64,000 bases of DNA from Zoroaster sp. YZ-2022 (taxonomy: Eukaryota > Echinodermata > Asteroidea > Forcipulatida > Zoroasteridae). This document shows positions 23,150-35,992 of this stretch, one piece after another; positions within the stretch are counted from its first letter, which is position 1; every line of letters starts with the position of its first letter. The DNA lies in assembly GCA_029582265.1 (NCBI GenBank), contig CM055816.1:27014366-27078365 (forward strand), in the 5' to 3' direction. The notes below the pieces were generated by a model, which was not told the DNA's origin, searched no databases, and saw only the letters and a program-made list of their open reading frames with translations. The position numbers and the translations under genes are program-made.

Positions 23150-26109
23150 GAATTGTATTGACATAACATGTACAAAGGTTGTTTTATGTTGCTGTTTAGC
23201 TTTAATTATTGTACTGCGTATAATAACATTGGATCTTTTGAGGCTTGGTCTGGTAGCATTCATCAAACAGTCGTAACAGTGTTTTATTGGACGAGGCTTA
23301 GCATTAAATTTTTTACAGCAAAATTGCTTAAAAACGAGTACAAAGCTACCGTTTCACCAAGTCTATCATATTTGTTTGGAATTTTCGTATATTTTCGTAA
23401 CAAGAAAACATATGAATTAGTCCCTCCAGATGGTACCGAAAAATTAGCTGGCTCATGGACAAATATCCACACATCGTGGATATTTAAAGGGACAATATCG
23501 TCACGATATGAACAGAATTTTAACAGGGCTTGGAATCGGTGTCCTTGCACGCGACTGAGGCGACGCCCCAAGACTAGTCCATTCTGTGATCAATGTTTTT
23601 CTTCATATTTCTGTACCGATTTGAATGGGTATGATAGAGAAATGTTAAAGCATGATGCATTATGATACCACCAGTCCTATTCAAATAACGACGAGCTGAG
23701 CCCAGCATTTTGTTTAAGGTGATTGGTTCAAATAAAATAAATGCATACATACACATATTTTTCATATTGTTAGAGATTTATGAATTATTCATTATAGCAT
23801 CCACGTGCACACAACGGATGAGACTGGTGAAAGGGTGATCGTGGCTTCACCACTCGTGGGCATGATGTTTGTTACGGTGTTCTGGGTGGCTGCGTGAGCC
23901 TTGACTAAAGGCTCGGCATACCACAGTGTCATTTAACGCTCCGTCTTCCAAATATACCTTGTTTATGTTCTGGAATACCTTGCTGGGTATATCATTGGGT
24001 ATGAGGTAGGTTTCTTCCTAAAACGGGTTTTATTCGGCCATTGTTTAGAATAGTTACATTTTGCTTAAAACAGATAAATGCCACGCCCAGAAGCCGAAGG
24101 CCACGACCGGGGCCAATAATCTGTAAGGGTCGACGGTTGGATAGCATTTTCGACGGCTAAATCATTCACACAATTTGGTTTGTGATTGGTTTGATAAAAG
24201 GCAAAAAACGATGTGGATTTGTAATTAACAGTTTGAACACAAACCCCAAAACTAGTTAAGAACAACATGAATTACATCAATTAAATGAAAAGGTTTCTAA
24301 AAATGAAACATCGAACCTTTTTATCTAAAATACATACTTGTTTTGATTGAAGCCCTCTATGATAACAAAATTTATAACACAAATACAAAACAGATTCGAT
24401 TTTTGTCCTGACACCGACGTATGAAGCGCTGTATTAGGGGAGTGTTATTTCACTTTTTTGGACTTTTTTATATTCTGCCCCCTTAAAACATGTACAGGCC
24501 TATTAGAAACAAGAATAAATTATTAAAATAACTATTATATCATCGTGATTAAATACAAAGTTGGTAGTTCACAAATAAATTGAAGGTTTACAACTGTGTA
24601 ACTCCTGAACCTTTGAAGTTGAAACCTAGCTTAAAATAAAATAGTGGGATATGAGATTTATTATTTGAATGTTTTTAAGGGATGGTGTGTGGTTGGTTAA
24701 AACAGCTGATATTTAAGACCATTTTTGAAAAATTTGTTACAATATTATATTTTACTTTCTATGAATAAATTGTGTAATAATACACACATAATTAATTATA
24801 AATATATTTCAAGGTAATAGCTACATCTACAAGAATGGCACAAGCAAGCCCAAAGATCTAGTGATCAGGACTCGGCCACCAAGCTACTTAAGCCCCTCCT
24901 GCACCAGCATTCCGGATTCTCCTAGAAGATGATCAAAGCATACATATCGAAATGTTGAGTTAACCAAAGGTTCTTCTCAGAACCCTTACTACTCAAAAGA
25001 GATTATTTCAATACATGTCATTGCAAATCTTACTATATCTTAAGATGATGCTTCACATCTACTCGCAGAACTTGTTCAAGAGCATTAGATCTACTGTATC
25101 ATTTACAGAAATACATTTATACAGTCCCAAATCCCTGCTAAGCCATTATGTTGTTAATGTTAGTTAGATGTATACAAATACGTTTGTTACAAACTGCTTA
25201 CCAACTTAAAGGATCCGTAGGCCTATTAAATGCAAAATAGTACCGGTAGTTACTGGCCTTACATCTCAAACCTAGCGGGTTCTTTCTCTGACTTGCTAGG
25301 TTCAAAACATAACTGAGGACAATAACTACTATTTTACATTCATACTATTTTATTAATTTATTCTTTTCATGAAGAATGTTAAAAGCAATTATCAATTTTA
25401 TATTATTCCAGGATATAATAAGTTGGATACAATAATGAAATAAAATCTTCAGTTGCAATCCATATAAACCCACGGGAACACTGTGTTTTATTCATATAAA
25501 TGTTACTTTTTAATTAGATTTTTTGTTTCATAAGGCAATTGAAAGGTTGTCATGGAATAGTATGCTAAAATTTCAACAGGTAAACATGAGAAAGTACTTT
25601 AAATTAATTGCTGAAGTGATGTTCGCTTCATTGCTTCCCTATCACCGTGTTTTAAACAAAATAGACTGGTGCCCCAACGACGGTATACAGGTAATCTGCA
25701 CAAGAAGTCAGGATGCTATGCCGTTTCACAAAAACAAATCTTCAGGGGGCATGTACAGGGGGGTTAACGCTCTCGAATGATTTTTTGAGTATTTTTTCCT
25801 TGTTTCTTATAGCTTGGTACATATTTTGAGGGGCATCTAACTGTATACTCAATTGAACTTGCCGAGTGTCTGTGAAAAACTCCACAGGCGACTCGAGGAC
25901 GATGTTCATGCTGATCATGACGAATACAATAGAATTGGATTAAACTTATCTTTAAACTAACAACATATTTACTAATTTAATTATTTAAACAGACCCCAGG
26001 AGATTGAACTCGCTAAGAAGTCCATGCCATGGATGACAATCCTACTCAAACAACAACAACAACGACGACGACGACGACGACAACGACGACGACGACGACA
26101 ACGACGACG
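23150..26109. other. interspersed repeat fragments, no gene seen
   Basis: 23780-24270 recurs at about 53395-53800 (GTGGGCATGAT.TTTGTTACG; GATAAATGCCACGCCCAGAA). 24345-24390 and 25920-26050 recur at 53090-53290. The 165-aa open frame at 23168-23665 has no recognisable domain. 24400-25900 is AT-rich and shows nothing. Confidence 0.55.
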
Positions 26110-26110
26110 A
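26051..26110. repeat. (CAA)n/(CGA)n microsatellite
   Basis: Uninterrupted triplet tract alternating CAA and CGA blocks. The equivalent place in the 53-kb relative has pure CAA repeats, so CGA probably spread here by substitution and slippage. Confidence 0.9.
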
Positions 26111-29100
26111 AAAAATAAATTAAAAATTCTACATATTTCAATTGGGAATGTCAGTCTGGGCATCTAGGGGTTCCGGGGGATCGGGATAGATCCAGAGTCG
26201 TATAGGGGTACTAGGTTAGCTGAAACCTCTCATATATTATTTACAAGCCGACTGCGGGTGTTTCCACTTAATGAGCCAGTATTCATTCAGTGTACTTGAC
26301 TATCTATAATGTCTGGAGAGTCTGCAGAATTCTAGTACTGTGTAGCAGTGATTATGACTGGTGTAGCCCTATAGTAGTAAGACTCATTTGACATAAGGAT
26401 GGCATGCCTAAAAGTACAAAAATACTCTGAAATATTACTGTCTTGATCATACAAATATATGTAGACGTACTCGAGTACATAAAGACATATGAAGATGTGA
26501 CAGCTGTGATGAAATATCAAGAGTTGTGAATCAAAGACATTCTATGTCTCAAAACTTGAGTTATCATTCCTAAAATAACCACATATTATTCTGTTATGGT
26601 AATCTCCAAAAACAAAATGAAAGGAACATTTGATGGTGTTTTTAAAACTTTAGGCGTGCCATCCTTAAACTCAGGATTTTGTTATATTAATTTTATACTG
26701 AAGCAGTATATGCTTAAGTCACCTTATTTTTCTTATTGGAAGAAATTTTCAGGTGCTTTTTATTATTATTATTTTTTTAGATTTTATTTAATTTTTTCCA
26801 GTCGGGGGGTGGAGGGTGGGGGTGGGGTGGGAGGAAGGGGTTGGAGAGGGGTGCGTCTAAGGGAACTAAAATTTGATTCAAAGCTGTTTAATTATAACTT
26901 GTGTTTCATGGAAGAGTTGTATTTGGTGAGAAATGGTTTGGAAAAAAGAATTGAATAAAAAGAGCCCAGGAAATATGAGATAAATGAAAACAGCAATAAC
27001 CAAATAACCATTCCAAGCACAGTAATTTGTGGAGGCCAATTTCATAGCGCTACTTACCGGTAAGTAGATATTTTATGCTAACAAAAGCAGAAATCATCTA
27101 CTAGATATAAGCATACTTCATCAGTTAACAGGAAATTTAGGCACTGTGTGTGTGCACCTTCATACCTTCACTGTGTACGTGCACTCACTTGCTAGCAACA
27201 ATCATCAGGCAAAGTTAGTGTGCCTTTTTTCTGTACTATACAGTCAGTAGTGCTATGAAATTACAAATGTAAAAACATCGTGTAAGCACAAAATTAGCTG
27301 CTTATTACCATACAGTTAAACCTCTTATAGTGGACACATGGTAAACATGCCACCTGCTCAGTGTGGCCAGTCTATGGTATCCTCAAATGCCAAATCCTAT
27401 GAAAACCTGCCCATGAGGCCACATGTTCTTAGCCTGGCCACAGTACACAGGTTGAATTATAAAACAAATAACCTTATAAGGCATTGATTGGGACTTAAAT
27501 TTCACATAATTATTTCGTTGCTATTATATGATGTGGTGTTACAACATTGTTGATTATGGAAGTCAGAGGTCAGGTATATAGAAACATGCTACCCTGTAAT
27601 CACATTAGTCTCAGGGGTCATTGGCAACCGTACTACCCTGATTGGGAGATACTTGTACCCTGATTAGGAGATACTTGTACCCTGATTAGGACCCTGTTCT
27701 CCCAATCAGGATAGTACTGCACCTCAATCAGGATGCCTTTGACTAATGTTCATATGGTCATCGGTAACCATACTACCCTGATTAGGATCCTATTCCCCCA
27801 ATGAGGATATTACTGGACCCCACCAGGATAGCCCACCATGGTAAGGCTTGGCAGCCCTATTTTAGCAGGCGTAGCTGTCATCCAAGGGTTTCTCAATTGG
27901 TCCCTTATTGTATCCTGATTGGGAAAACATTGTATAGGGTTTCAATCAGGATAAGTATATATCTCAATTAGGGTAGTATATATCTCAATCAGGATAGTAT
28001 AGTTGACATTAACCTTGTTAGCCCTGTTATAGTACCATCATGCCGAGTCCTGAAAAATTATTAAATATTTGTAAGAGTCTTGGAAATATCACACCGATAC
28101 CATACTGTTATGACTGCATTATTTGTCTGGTGTTGGTCTACTCTGTAAATCTAATCGACGAAAGGGGAACTACAGAATGTTTCCCTTTTTAAATAATAGG
28201 TTGTTATGGAAAGGTATTTGCTTATGACTGTTATTAACATTGGATGATTTCTTGATGGTTATTGATAACTTGGATTGTTGGTTCACTCTTGTCATGGTAA
28301 ATGAACAATGATTGACAATGTTGAACCAATAAAAGTCACAAGGGATATGATACTGTGTGTATTGCTTTCATTGTAGTCTTGTGTGTCCAGCTCAGCACAT
28401 TTTGTTTTGTAGTCTTGTGTGTCCAGCTCAACACGTTTTGTTATTGTAGGATGGCAATTGGACACGATGAATTATTCATTAATAGCGCAGGTTGTCAATG
28501 ACGTCACAAACACTGTAGCGTGCAGCTGCCTTTATAACGTTCACTAAATTAGTCTAGAAATTGGTTTAAGACAAAGATATTTTTAGCAAATTAGACTAAT
28601 AGCATTCAAAGCTATTAAAAAGGTTTAGTTTTCACAAAGTAAACAAATTCATTTTGAACAAGTATGAAAAGTTCCATTGCCATCCTATGAAAAGAAAGGA
28701 TAGTTGCGGCTGCAATTGATCCATCGCCAATAGTAAACGATTGCCAATCACGTGTGTGTAATAATCAATCTGATTGGATGTCGTGTATGAATGTCAATTG
28801 TAAATTTGTTATATACTTGTGATGTGCGATATTGATCGTGACTAGTACAATATCAAGGCTGACCGCACTGAATTTAAAATCTCATAATATATTATTTACA
28901 ATCCATCCGCAGGGGAAAAGCTAATGGTAAGCCATTAGCTAAATGGCGTTTCCTTTTAATAGCGACTCTTGTAATCCATACCAGTAGGAGTTTGCAATGG
29001 ACCGGAACTGACAGGTTAAAACTTCTTATTTTCAGCTAGCACAACATATTCATCTCTTAACCCTGTGGTGAATTGTCCATTGGACATAATCAAATTGTCA

Positions 29101-30350
29101 TGTTTATTTTGAACCCGCAACACCTTGGTGTATTTCTATTATTTTACAAAACATACATCACGTCCAAGTATAACGATTTCTTCTAGAATTCTATAAAGAA
29201 AAAGTGGGCAGTACATTATTTTGTGTACGTAGGCAGAAAAACAACGAGAAAATAAACAAATTAAAAATCCTACATACATCAATTGGGAATGTCAGTCTGG
29301 GCATCTAGTGGTTCCGGGGGATCGGGAGAGATCCAGAGTCGTGTAGGGGTACTAGGTTAGCTAGGAGTCCTACTTATACCATCCCTCTTGTCGTCTCTAG
29401 AAATCACCACCACTTTTAAACCTTACCCCTCATCAGACACCACGTAAAGGCACAAATGCATTTGCTTATGGCTTCATGAAAACTAATACTAAGTATCATT
29501 GGTAGATCGGGGGAGCCAGGGGGAAGATTAGCGGATAAAGGAGGCAGGCAAAGAGGACAAGATTAGTGCCCATTCATCACCTTGCAATAAATTTACCCTA
29601 TACTTTATAAACGTTGACCCCTTTTAGGCAGTTTCACCCCTTTTTGCTGTACGATGTCTCATTTTCATTTCAGCTACCCTGGATCCACCCCTGATTATAA
29701 AAGGTGTCTGTACTGTTTGGACTGTTAAAGATAATATTAGTTTGTCATCAAAAACAAATTTATTGATTTCATATCTCTCGTTGACAAATTATTTATATTA
29801 ATATTCGGTAGTTTTGTTGTCATTTTGTTTGAGATAATAACCGTTACAAGCACAACATTACTGAATAAAAACCGCTTAAAATTTAATAGTCTGTTCTCAG
29901 TAAGAATTTAAACCTCTCATAAATATTGACAAGCCGACTGCGTGTGTTTCCACTTAATGAGCCAGTTCAAAGGCCAAGGCCTTGACTTATAATTTAGTAA
30001 TTGAATGTTATTGAAATTCAGTAAATTAATGTTATTGAAATTCAAATTCAACACTCGAGGTGCGCCTCAAACCATAATATGTAATTTAACGACTTTTTAA
30101 AATGCGTGACGAGTGTCTATTTTCAAAACTTTGGGGCACAGACCTCGGCTGGGAGGAAGGCACGTGTCCCCGTTCCCTCGTTCCCACTGAGTTTAGATGT
30201 CAATATAATGCGATAAACTCAAAGAAAACTGACCCTAAATCTTACCTTTAAGTTCCAAAACACAAACCCAAAACAAATATTTCCTAAGAGAGGTGAAACT
30301 TGGGAAACTTTGCAGTTTGCTTCCTAAAGACGTATTTTCTGCGTTAATTA
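26110..30350. repeat. mosaic repeat, copy 2, preceded by a short partial copy
   Basis: 26110-26280 is an internal fragment (GTCAGTCTGGGCATC joined to CCGACTGCGGGTG). At 26281 it abuts the unit start, and 26281-28555 contains the part missing from copy 1. 28555-30350 follows the common module order but lacks the minisatellite and TTTTCAATTGGTAGG modules. A 22-bp tandem (CCCTGATT(G/A)GGAGATACTTG) lies at 27636-27692, with inverted relatives to 27800. Confidence 0.8.
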
Positions 30351-30434
30351 TATCAGCCCTGCGAAGCAGGCTGATATATTGTATGCAAAAAATCATTCTT
30401 TCTTTATATCAGCCCTGCGAAGCAGGCTGATATA
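30349..30434. repeat. two identical GC-stem hairpins
   Basis: TATATCAGCCCTGCGAAGC and its arm GCAGGCTGATATA occur at 30349-30378 and 30405-30434. Each folds into a 13-bp stem with one bulge and a GAA loop, and is followed by TTGTA and a TTCTTTCTTT tract. The pair marks the exact end of mosaic copy 2. Confidence 0.85.
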
Positions 30435-30545
30435 TTGTAATCTAAAAATCTTCTTTCTTTCTTTTCTTCGGGCAAACGGTCACGTGACCAAAATAAAATG
30501 GCCATAACTCTTGACACCTGCCTTATCTAGGGATGTTAATAACAT

Positions 30546-31345
30546 TTGGCCAATGGTCATCTGGTGGTCAGTAGTGGTCATTTCATGAATATTTACAAAA
30601 TGCTTCTTCTCCCACATTCTTTAGCCGATTACAGCCTAACTTGGTCCAATGCTTCATTGACTCGAGCCCCATTTGGGTGTTCACAGATTTTGGCCAGTGG
30701 TCACCTATCGGTCAGCAGTGGTCATTTCATGAATATTTACAAAATGTTTCTTCTCCCACATTCTTTAGCCGATTGCAGCCTAACTTGGTCCAATGCTTCA
30801 TTGACTCGAGCCCCATTTGGGGTGTACACAGATTTCGGCCAGTGGTCACCTATCGGTCAGCAGTGGTCATTTCATGAATATTTACAGAATGCTTCTTCTC
30901 CCACATTCTTTAGCTGATTGCAGCCTAACTTGGTCCAATGCTTCATTGACTCGAGTACCATTTGGGGTGTACACAGATTTCGGCCAGTGATCACTTATCG
31001 GTCAGCAGTGGTCATTTTATGAAAAAAATTAAAAATGTCTTTTTCACATTTTAAATGTATTTCATCTATCTGGGGATTTTCATAAAGTTTGGCCGATGGT
31101 CATCTAGCGGTCAGTAGTGGTCATTTAATTATAATCAATATTTACAAATAGCTTCTTCTACCACATTCTTTAGCAGATTGCAGCCTAACTTGGTCCAATG
31201 CTTCATTGGCTCGAATACACAGATTTTGGCCAGTGGTCACCTATCGGTCAGCAGTGGTCATTTAATGAAAAAAAAATTGCTTTCACATTTTCAATGTATT
31301 TCATATATCTGGATATTTCATAAAGTTTGGCCGATGGTCATCTAG
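30546..31345. repeat. ~146-bp tandem repeat, about 6 units
   Basis: Units start with GGCC(A/G)(A/G)TGGTCA(C/T)CT near 30546, 30693, 30838, 30983, 31091, 31227 and 31330. They contain CATGAATATTTACAAAATG and CTAACTTGGTCCAATGCTTC. The later units carry internal deletions. Open frames here are repeat artefacts. Confidence 0.85.
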
Positions 31346-31367
31346 TGGTCAGTCTATCTCTATCTAT

Positions 31368-31595
31368 CTATCTATGGGTGTCCTCTGCTCCTAGCAGATT
31401 GGCTGTCATGGACCTCCACCTCCCTCTGTGTTGTGCCATTCGGACACATCCACCATACGTCGTTCTGCACCACTCTCTAATATCTCCAGACCACGAGTCT
31501 CTTGGCCTTCCAACTCCCCTTTTACTATCCAATCTGCCATCAAGGAGCAGCCGTTGAAACCCATGTTTCCTCACAAGGTGACCAAAAAATTGCAG
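31368..31595 (-). mobile_element. LINE ORF2 C-terminal fragment
   Basis: Minus-strand frame QFFGHLVRKHGFQRLLLDG followed by KRGVGRPRDSW and RMAQHRGRWRSM is the typical tail downstream of the reverse transcriptase of non-LTR retrotransposons (GRPR..W..D/NI.EW...AQ.R..WR). Only the last ~75 codons remain. Mosaic copy 3 begins directly after it. Confidence 0.8.
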
Positions 31596-32413
31596 CTTCC
31601 TTATTTTTCTTATTGGAAGAAATTTTCAGGTACTTTTTATTATTATTTTTTTGAGATTTTATTATTTTTTTTTCCGGTGGGGTTGGGGGTGGGAGGAAGG
31701 GGTTGGAGAGGGCTGCGTCTAAGGGAACTAAAATTTGATTCAAAGCTGTTTGGTTATAACTTGTTTTTCATGGAAGAGTTGTATTTGGTAGGAAATGGTT
31801 TGGAAAAAAGAATTGAATGAAAAGAGCCCCAGAAATATGAGATAAATGAAAACATAGCAATAACCAAATAACCATTCCAAGCACAGTAATTTGTGGAGGC
31901 CAATTTCATAGCGCTACTTACCGGTAAGTAGATATTTTATGCTTACAAAAGCAGAAATCATCTACTAGATATAAGCATATTTCATCAGTTAACAGGAAAT
32001 TTAGGCACTGTGTGTGTGCACCTTCATACTATCACTGTGTAAGTGTATTGGATCACTCACTTGCTAGCCACAATCATCAGGCAAAGTTAGTGTACCTTTT
32101 TTCTGTACTGTACAGTCAGTAGTGTTAAGAAATTACAAATGTAAAACATCGAGTAAGCAAAATATTAGCTGCTTATTACCATACAGTTAAACCTCTTATA
32201 GTGGACACATGGTAAACATACCACCTGCTCAGTGTGGCCAGTCTATGTCAAATCCTATGAAAACCTGCCCATGAGGCCACATGTTCTTAGCCTGGCCACT
32301 GTACGCAGGTTGAATTATAAAACAAATAACCTTATAAGGCATTGATTGGGACTTACATTTCACATAATTAGGTGTTCGAGCTACGGCGTGAACACCTCTT
32401 GATATTGTTCGGG

Positions 32414-32444
32414 TTTTTTTTTTCTTCTTCTTCTTCTTCTTCTT
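32414..32444. repeat. (CTT)n microsatellite
   Basis: T-run followed by seven CTT units, close to the left end of the 5.1-kb insertion. Confidence 0.9.
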
Positions 32445-33073
32445 AATAAGAATTATCCAGAGACAAAAACATAGTTGCAGAGTTCACAGAACCTTAAAAC
32501 TTAACACATAGTTAGACCTTAACATGTAGTTTTATGTCAAATTGTGACGTCATAGTGAGATCATCAGATATCGAATTACACTAAATCAATGTTTAATTTT
32601 TTCAAATAATCATATCTCATGAACCACAAATTATATTTTCACAGTCTTTGTACCATGTTATAGATCTTTAATTATGTGATTTTTCGTACACACAGACGTT
32701 ACCCCAATCCGACCTCTCCTTCCGGTCGAAACTGGAAGTTGAAAATTTCTAAAGATTTAAAAAAATAATATCTCATGAACCACAGAAAATATTTTCACAA
32801 TCTTTGCATCATCTTAAAGACCTTGAACTATGTCACATTTCTTACACAGACATGACCCCAATTTGACCTCTCCTTCCGGTCGAAAACAAGTTTAAACGAA
32901 CAACTATTTAGAAGCACAGCCATACTGACGTTCTCTTACAACACAGACATATCGGCCTATAGTGTGTGCGTTATCTAATTAGAATAGAATAGTTCGAGTT
33001 TACGAAGACCGCGCAGGTCATGACCTGCCATGCATGCACGCGCACAGTATAGTACCATGCAGCAGCAAAAACA

Positions 33074-33250
33074 ATGGCTTCCCTGAGTGTCGGGCCCGTC
33101 TGCAGAAAATGCGTCGCAGAAAATGTACTAATTTAGCATGGAATCCAAATTGTTATCATTTTTGGAGATGAGTTGGACAAAGATTCTTTCATGTGCAAGT
33201 GGATGGAAGAAATAGACGGTATGGTTGAGTGTGATATTGCCAATGTCTAA
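33074..33250 (+). pseudogene. degenerate small ORF with CRKC motif
   Basis: From ATG 33074 the frame reads MASLSVGPVCRKCVAENVLI, meets TAG at 33134, then stays open through IFGDELDKDSFMCKWMEEID to TAA at 33248. Paired cysteines near the N-terminus followed by an (I/F)FGDEL-like segment recall ZAD-type zinc-binding N-termini, but only weakly. Could be a dead first exon of a zinc-finger gene carried in the insertion. Confidence 0.3.
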
Positions 33251-34040
33251 GCGTTAGGGCTGTTGGAGCTAACGTACATGTACATAACATACGTCGCAGC
33301 TAACGTTACAGGTAATGTAGGAATTAATTTTAAAAGAATTTGAAAAATATCTGGACCTAATCAGACTACATATATTTTGTAAAATAGTTGGACTTAGGCC
33401 TATATGAAAAATATCCTTGACAATTTAACTTATGTCTTCAGACTTTTAATATCTCATTGTGATCTGTCCCTCAGTATCGTGTAGTGACAATTTAAAAAAA
33501 AGATCATTCCTGGTGATTATTTTCAATAGTTACCATGTTAATACCTTGACCAACAAAATAAACTATAACCCTAACCACCCCAAATCCATCAAAATCCTGA
33601 AAGGGGCACTTTTTTTGGGGAAAAATCAGCACTGTTGAAAAATGGGATCTTTATAATGGAGTTTTATCAGATACTTAAAAGTAATACTACATGTATTGTA
33701 GTTGCACAAACATAACTTTGTACATGAGCCAAGAATATTCAACCTTTGGCGGTGTAAATAAGCATGGAAATGAACTTCAAGCTGAACTAAAGTTTTGGGT
33801 TATTTTTTCATAGTGTATACAATGAAGATGGATGCTGACCCAATTATTTATTATTTTACATGTATGGATGAATAGCCGACATTCCTAAAATTAATTACCA
33901 TTTGATTTACAGATTTATGGGTACCACTCTGAGTGGTACAAATGCTTCCATGCCATTTGCAGGGCTGAGAGGAAGAAATACGATTAAGAAGAAACAGAAA
34001 CAGAAACATCAAGGCAGGCAAATATTGAAAAATACGGGTA

Positions 34041-34462
34041 GAATGTCGCATCCGACCGCCACTTTTTCTCATTCAGTATAACCATTAAAGTAATCTTACC
34101 TACCTCGTAAGGTGGAGAACATATGGATGATGATGGACATATACTCACATTATTCCAGGATATTTATTTCATGAAAATCAGCCATTTTGCTATACGATGA
34201 ATTCCTCAGTCATGTCAGTCTGATGTCGTAAACTCCACAATTAGTGACCAACACAGTCATTTGTACATGCGCAGTGGCAACTATAATAGGATCCTTCTAT
34301 TTTCTGAAGGGGAGGATTTTTTAGAAGGGAAATAAAAGTGGATTTTAAAGATAGTTTTCGCTTTCTGTACCACCAAAAATCGATAGAATAATTTTTAACT
34401 GGTTAGTGGTTGCAAAAAAATTCCCCAAAACCCTTTAAAAGTGGTGGTCGGATACGACATTC
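34041..34462. mobile_element. TIR element (422 bp)
   Basis: Ends GAATGTCGCATCCGACCGCC (left) and, on the other strand, GAATGTCGTATCCGACCACC (right), followed by ACTTTT on both. The inner part (34258-34350, GGATCCTTCTATTTTCTGAA) and the right flank (GTGGTTGCAAAAAAATTCC) match 6720-6830 and 8690-8765 in TOMM70 intron 1. Confidence 0.75.
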
Positions 34463-34496
34463 TTTCCAAAAATTCAATCAAGTTTCAAGTATGCAG

Positions 34497-34910
34497 TAAG
34501 CTTGGGCGATAACGATTTTTTTTTATCCACGATATATCGGCAAACATATATTGCAATTTTCAATAATATCGCAATTCTTTTTTTGCATTCATGCATGATT
34601 GCTTTAGAGCCAATAACCACAGGTATGTACCCCTCTACAAGTGTCACAATAAATTGCAAATTTATTTGCAGAGCGTATATGTACTTATGAAGTAGTTTGC
34701 TTTTGTTTCTCATTTCTAAAAGCTCAAAAGACTAATGGTTTTATTTCCATGGAATGTCTGACTTGACTCACAATGTCGATTTATATTTTATCGTGATATA
34801 TTTGTATTCGCGATTCGCCGATATGCCGATAACTTAAATAGGTTCTCGATATTGTAATCGAATAAAAAAGTTATTGCAATATTCGATATCGTGTTTATCG
34901 CCCAAGCTTA
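34497..34910. mobile_element. hAT-like MITE (414 bp)
   Basis: Perfect 16-bp TIRs TAAGCTTGGGCGATAA and exact 8-bp target duplications GTATGCAG (34489-34496 and 34911-34918). The 8-bp duplication is the hAT signature. The interior is AT-rich with CGATAT-type palindromic words and has no coding capacity. Confidence 0.92.
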
Positions 34911-35879
34911 GTATGCAGTAAAATTGTTTCTAGTTATATGTTGCTTTTTCGTTTCTTTCTATCTGTTTACCTTGTCTTGTGTGTTTACTTTGTTAATTTT
35001 CACTCTTTTTGTCTACAATGCCCATTCCCCTTACTCACTTATTCCTCTACTTCTATTAAATATTTATCATTCTTTCTTCATACATATTCAGGTCAATATG
35101 AGCTCGAGCGGTAAGAATGCAGCACTGAACCCCAGAGAAGAAAACCGTGGTCTTCATCAGACTTACTCCCTGACAAACCGAGAAAATTAAGAAGAAAAAA
35201 CTGATAAGTATTCACAGTGCCAAACCTTGATTGCATGCCAACTATTTGAAGCAGCCCAACGGTAAGATGAGAGGTTACTTTTGCAAATCGAAGATAAAGA
35301 TCTTGTGGGTTTAGAAGTTTGCTATCATTGTCTTTGCTATAATGAGTATGTACCCAATTCTTGACAAGGCCAGATCCATCAGATAAAATACCTATTTGGT
35401 ACAATGATGCATAAATAAAATTCTGTGAAGAAGTCATCCAGAAGAGAATAATAAAAACAATGAAATTCTTTTCACAAAGTCATTACATCGTAAGTTCATC
35501 AAGTATGTACAAGAAGTGGAGGGAGTTGATTGGAGTTGACCCACAATCTGAAAACACGTCTGAAAAGTACATTTCCTACGCTGGTAATTCATAGATCATT
35601 TACTAAGAATACAGTTGACTTGGTGTACAGCCAAACTCTCCCTGCAAAATAACTGGTATAGAGACTGCAGTTGGCTCAGATACATTATGTACTGATACCG
35701 ATACTGGGAGCAGTTAAGGTGCTGGAGAAGCAGAGAGATTTTTGCATAAAAGTGCATAATAATCTTCACACACTCTTCAGTGCATCAGCTGTACTATATA
35801 CATGTAATACACTTATAATGAAGAAATCACATGGCATTACAGTTGCCCTGGCCATCAACTTCAGATGACTTATCCTTGC

Positions 35880-35992
35880 AGACTGCAAATGAGCCAGTAA
35901 TTTTCAATTGCCTGCTTTGTTCATCTTACACTAGGACACTGATTCCATGACCCGTTGAAAGTCTACTCTGATTGAGATGATATTGCCCCTTT
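35880..35992. mobile_element. half of a TTAA-type MITE
   Basis: ATGAGCCAGTAATTTTCA, GATTCCATGACCCGTTGAAA and the end GCCCCTTTAA match the right half of the complete element at 47587-47809. The left end is missing. Confidence 0.65.

Larger units (their letters stand above)
17868..23150. repeat. mosaic repeat, copy 1
   Basis: First of at least five direct copies. Order of modules: 17868-18440 (again at 26281-26800); ATTGGTTTCAGACAAACG (18447); GATTGCCAATCACATG array; minisatellite; GAGAGTTTCACACGGTGTCA (19410); TTTTCAATTGGTAGGTTTTA (19664); GATATTGATCGTGATCGCAG; GGAATGTCAGTCTGGGCATC (20806); GATTAGCGGATAAAGGAGGC; GGACTGTTAAAGATAATATT (22192); TTATTGAAATTCAGTAAATT; end near 23150. It lacks about 1.7 kb present in copy 2 (26870-28555). 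No coding potential was recognised. Confidence 0.8.

Noticed and set aside
23168..23665. 165-aa plus-strand ORF
   Set aside because: Random composition, overlaps repeat modules and an opposite-strand ORF; no domain seen.
30500..31400. CRISPR-like direct repeats
   Set aside because: Units are ~146 bp, contiguous without unique spacers, in a eukaryotic context.
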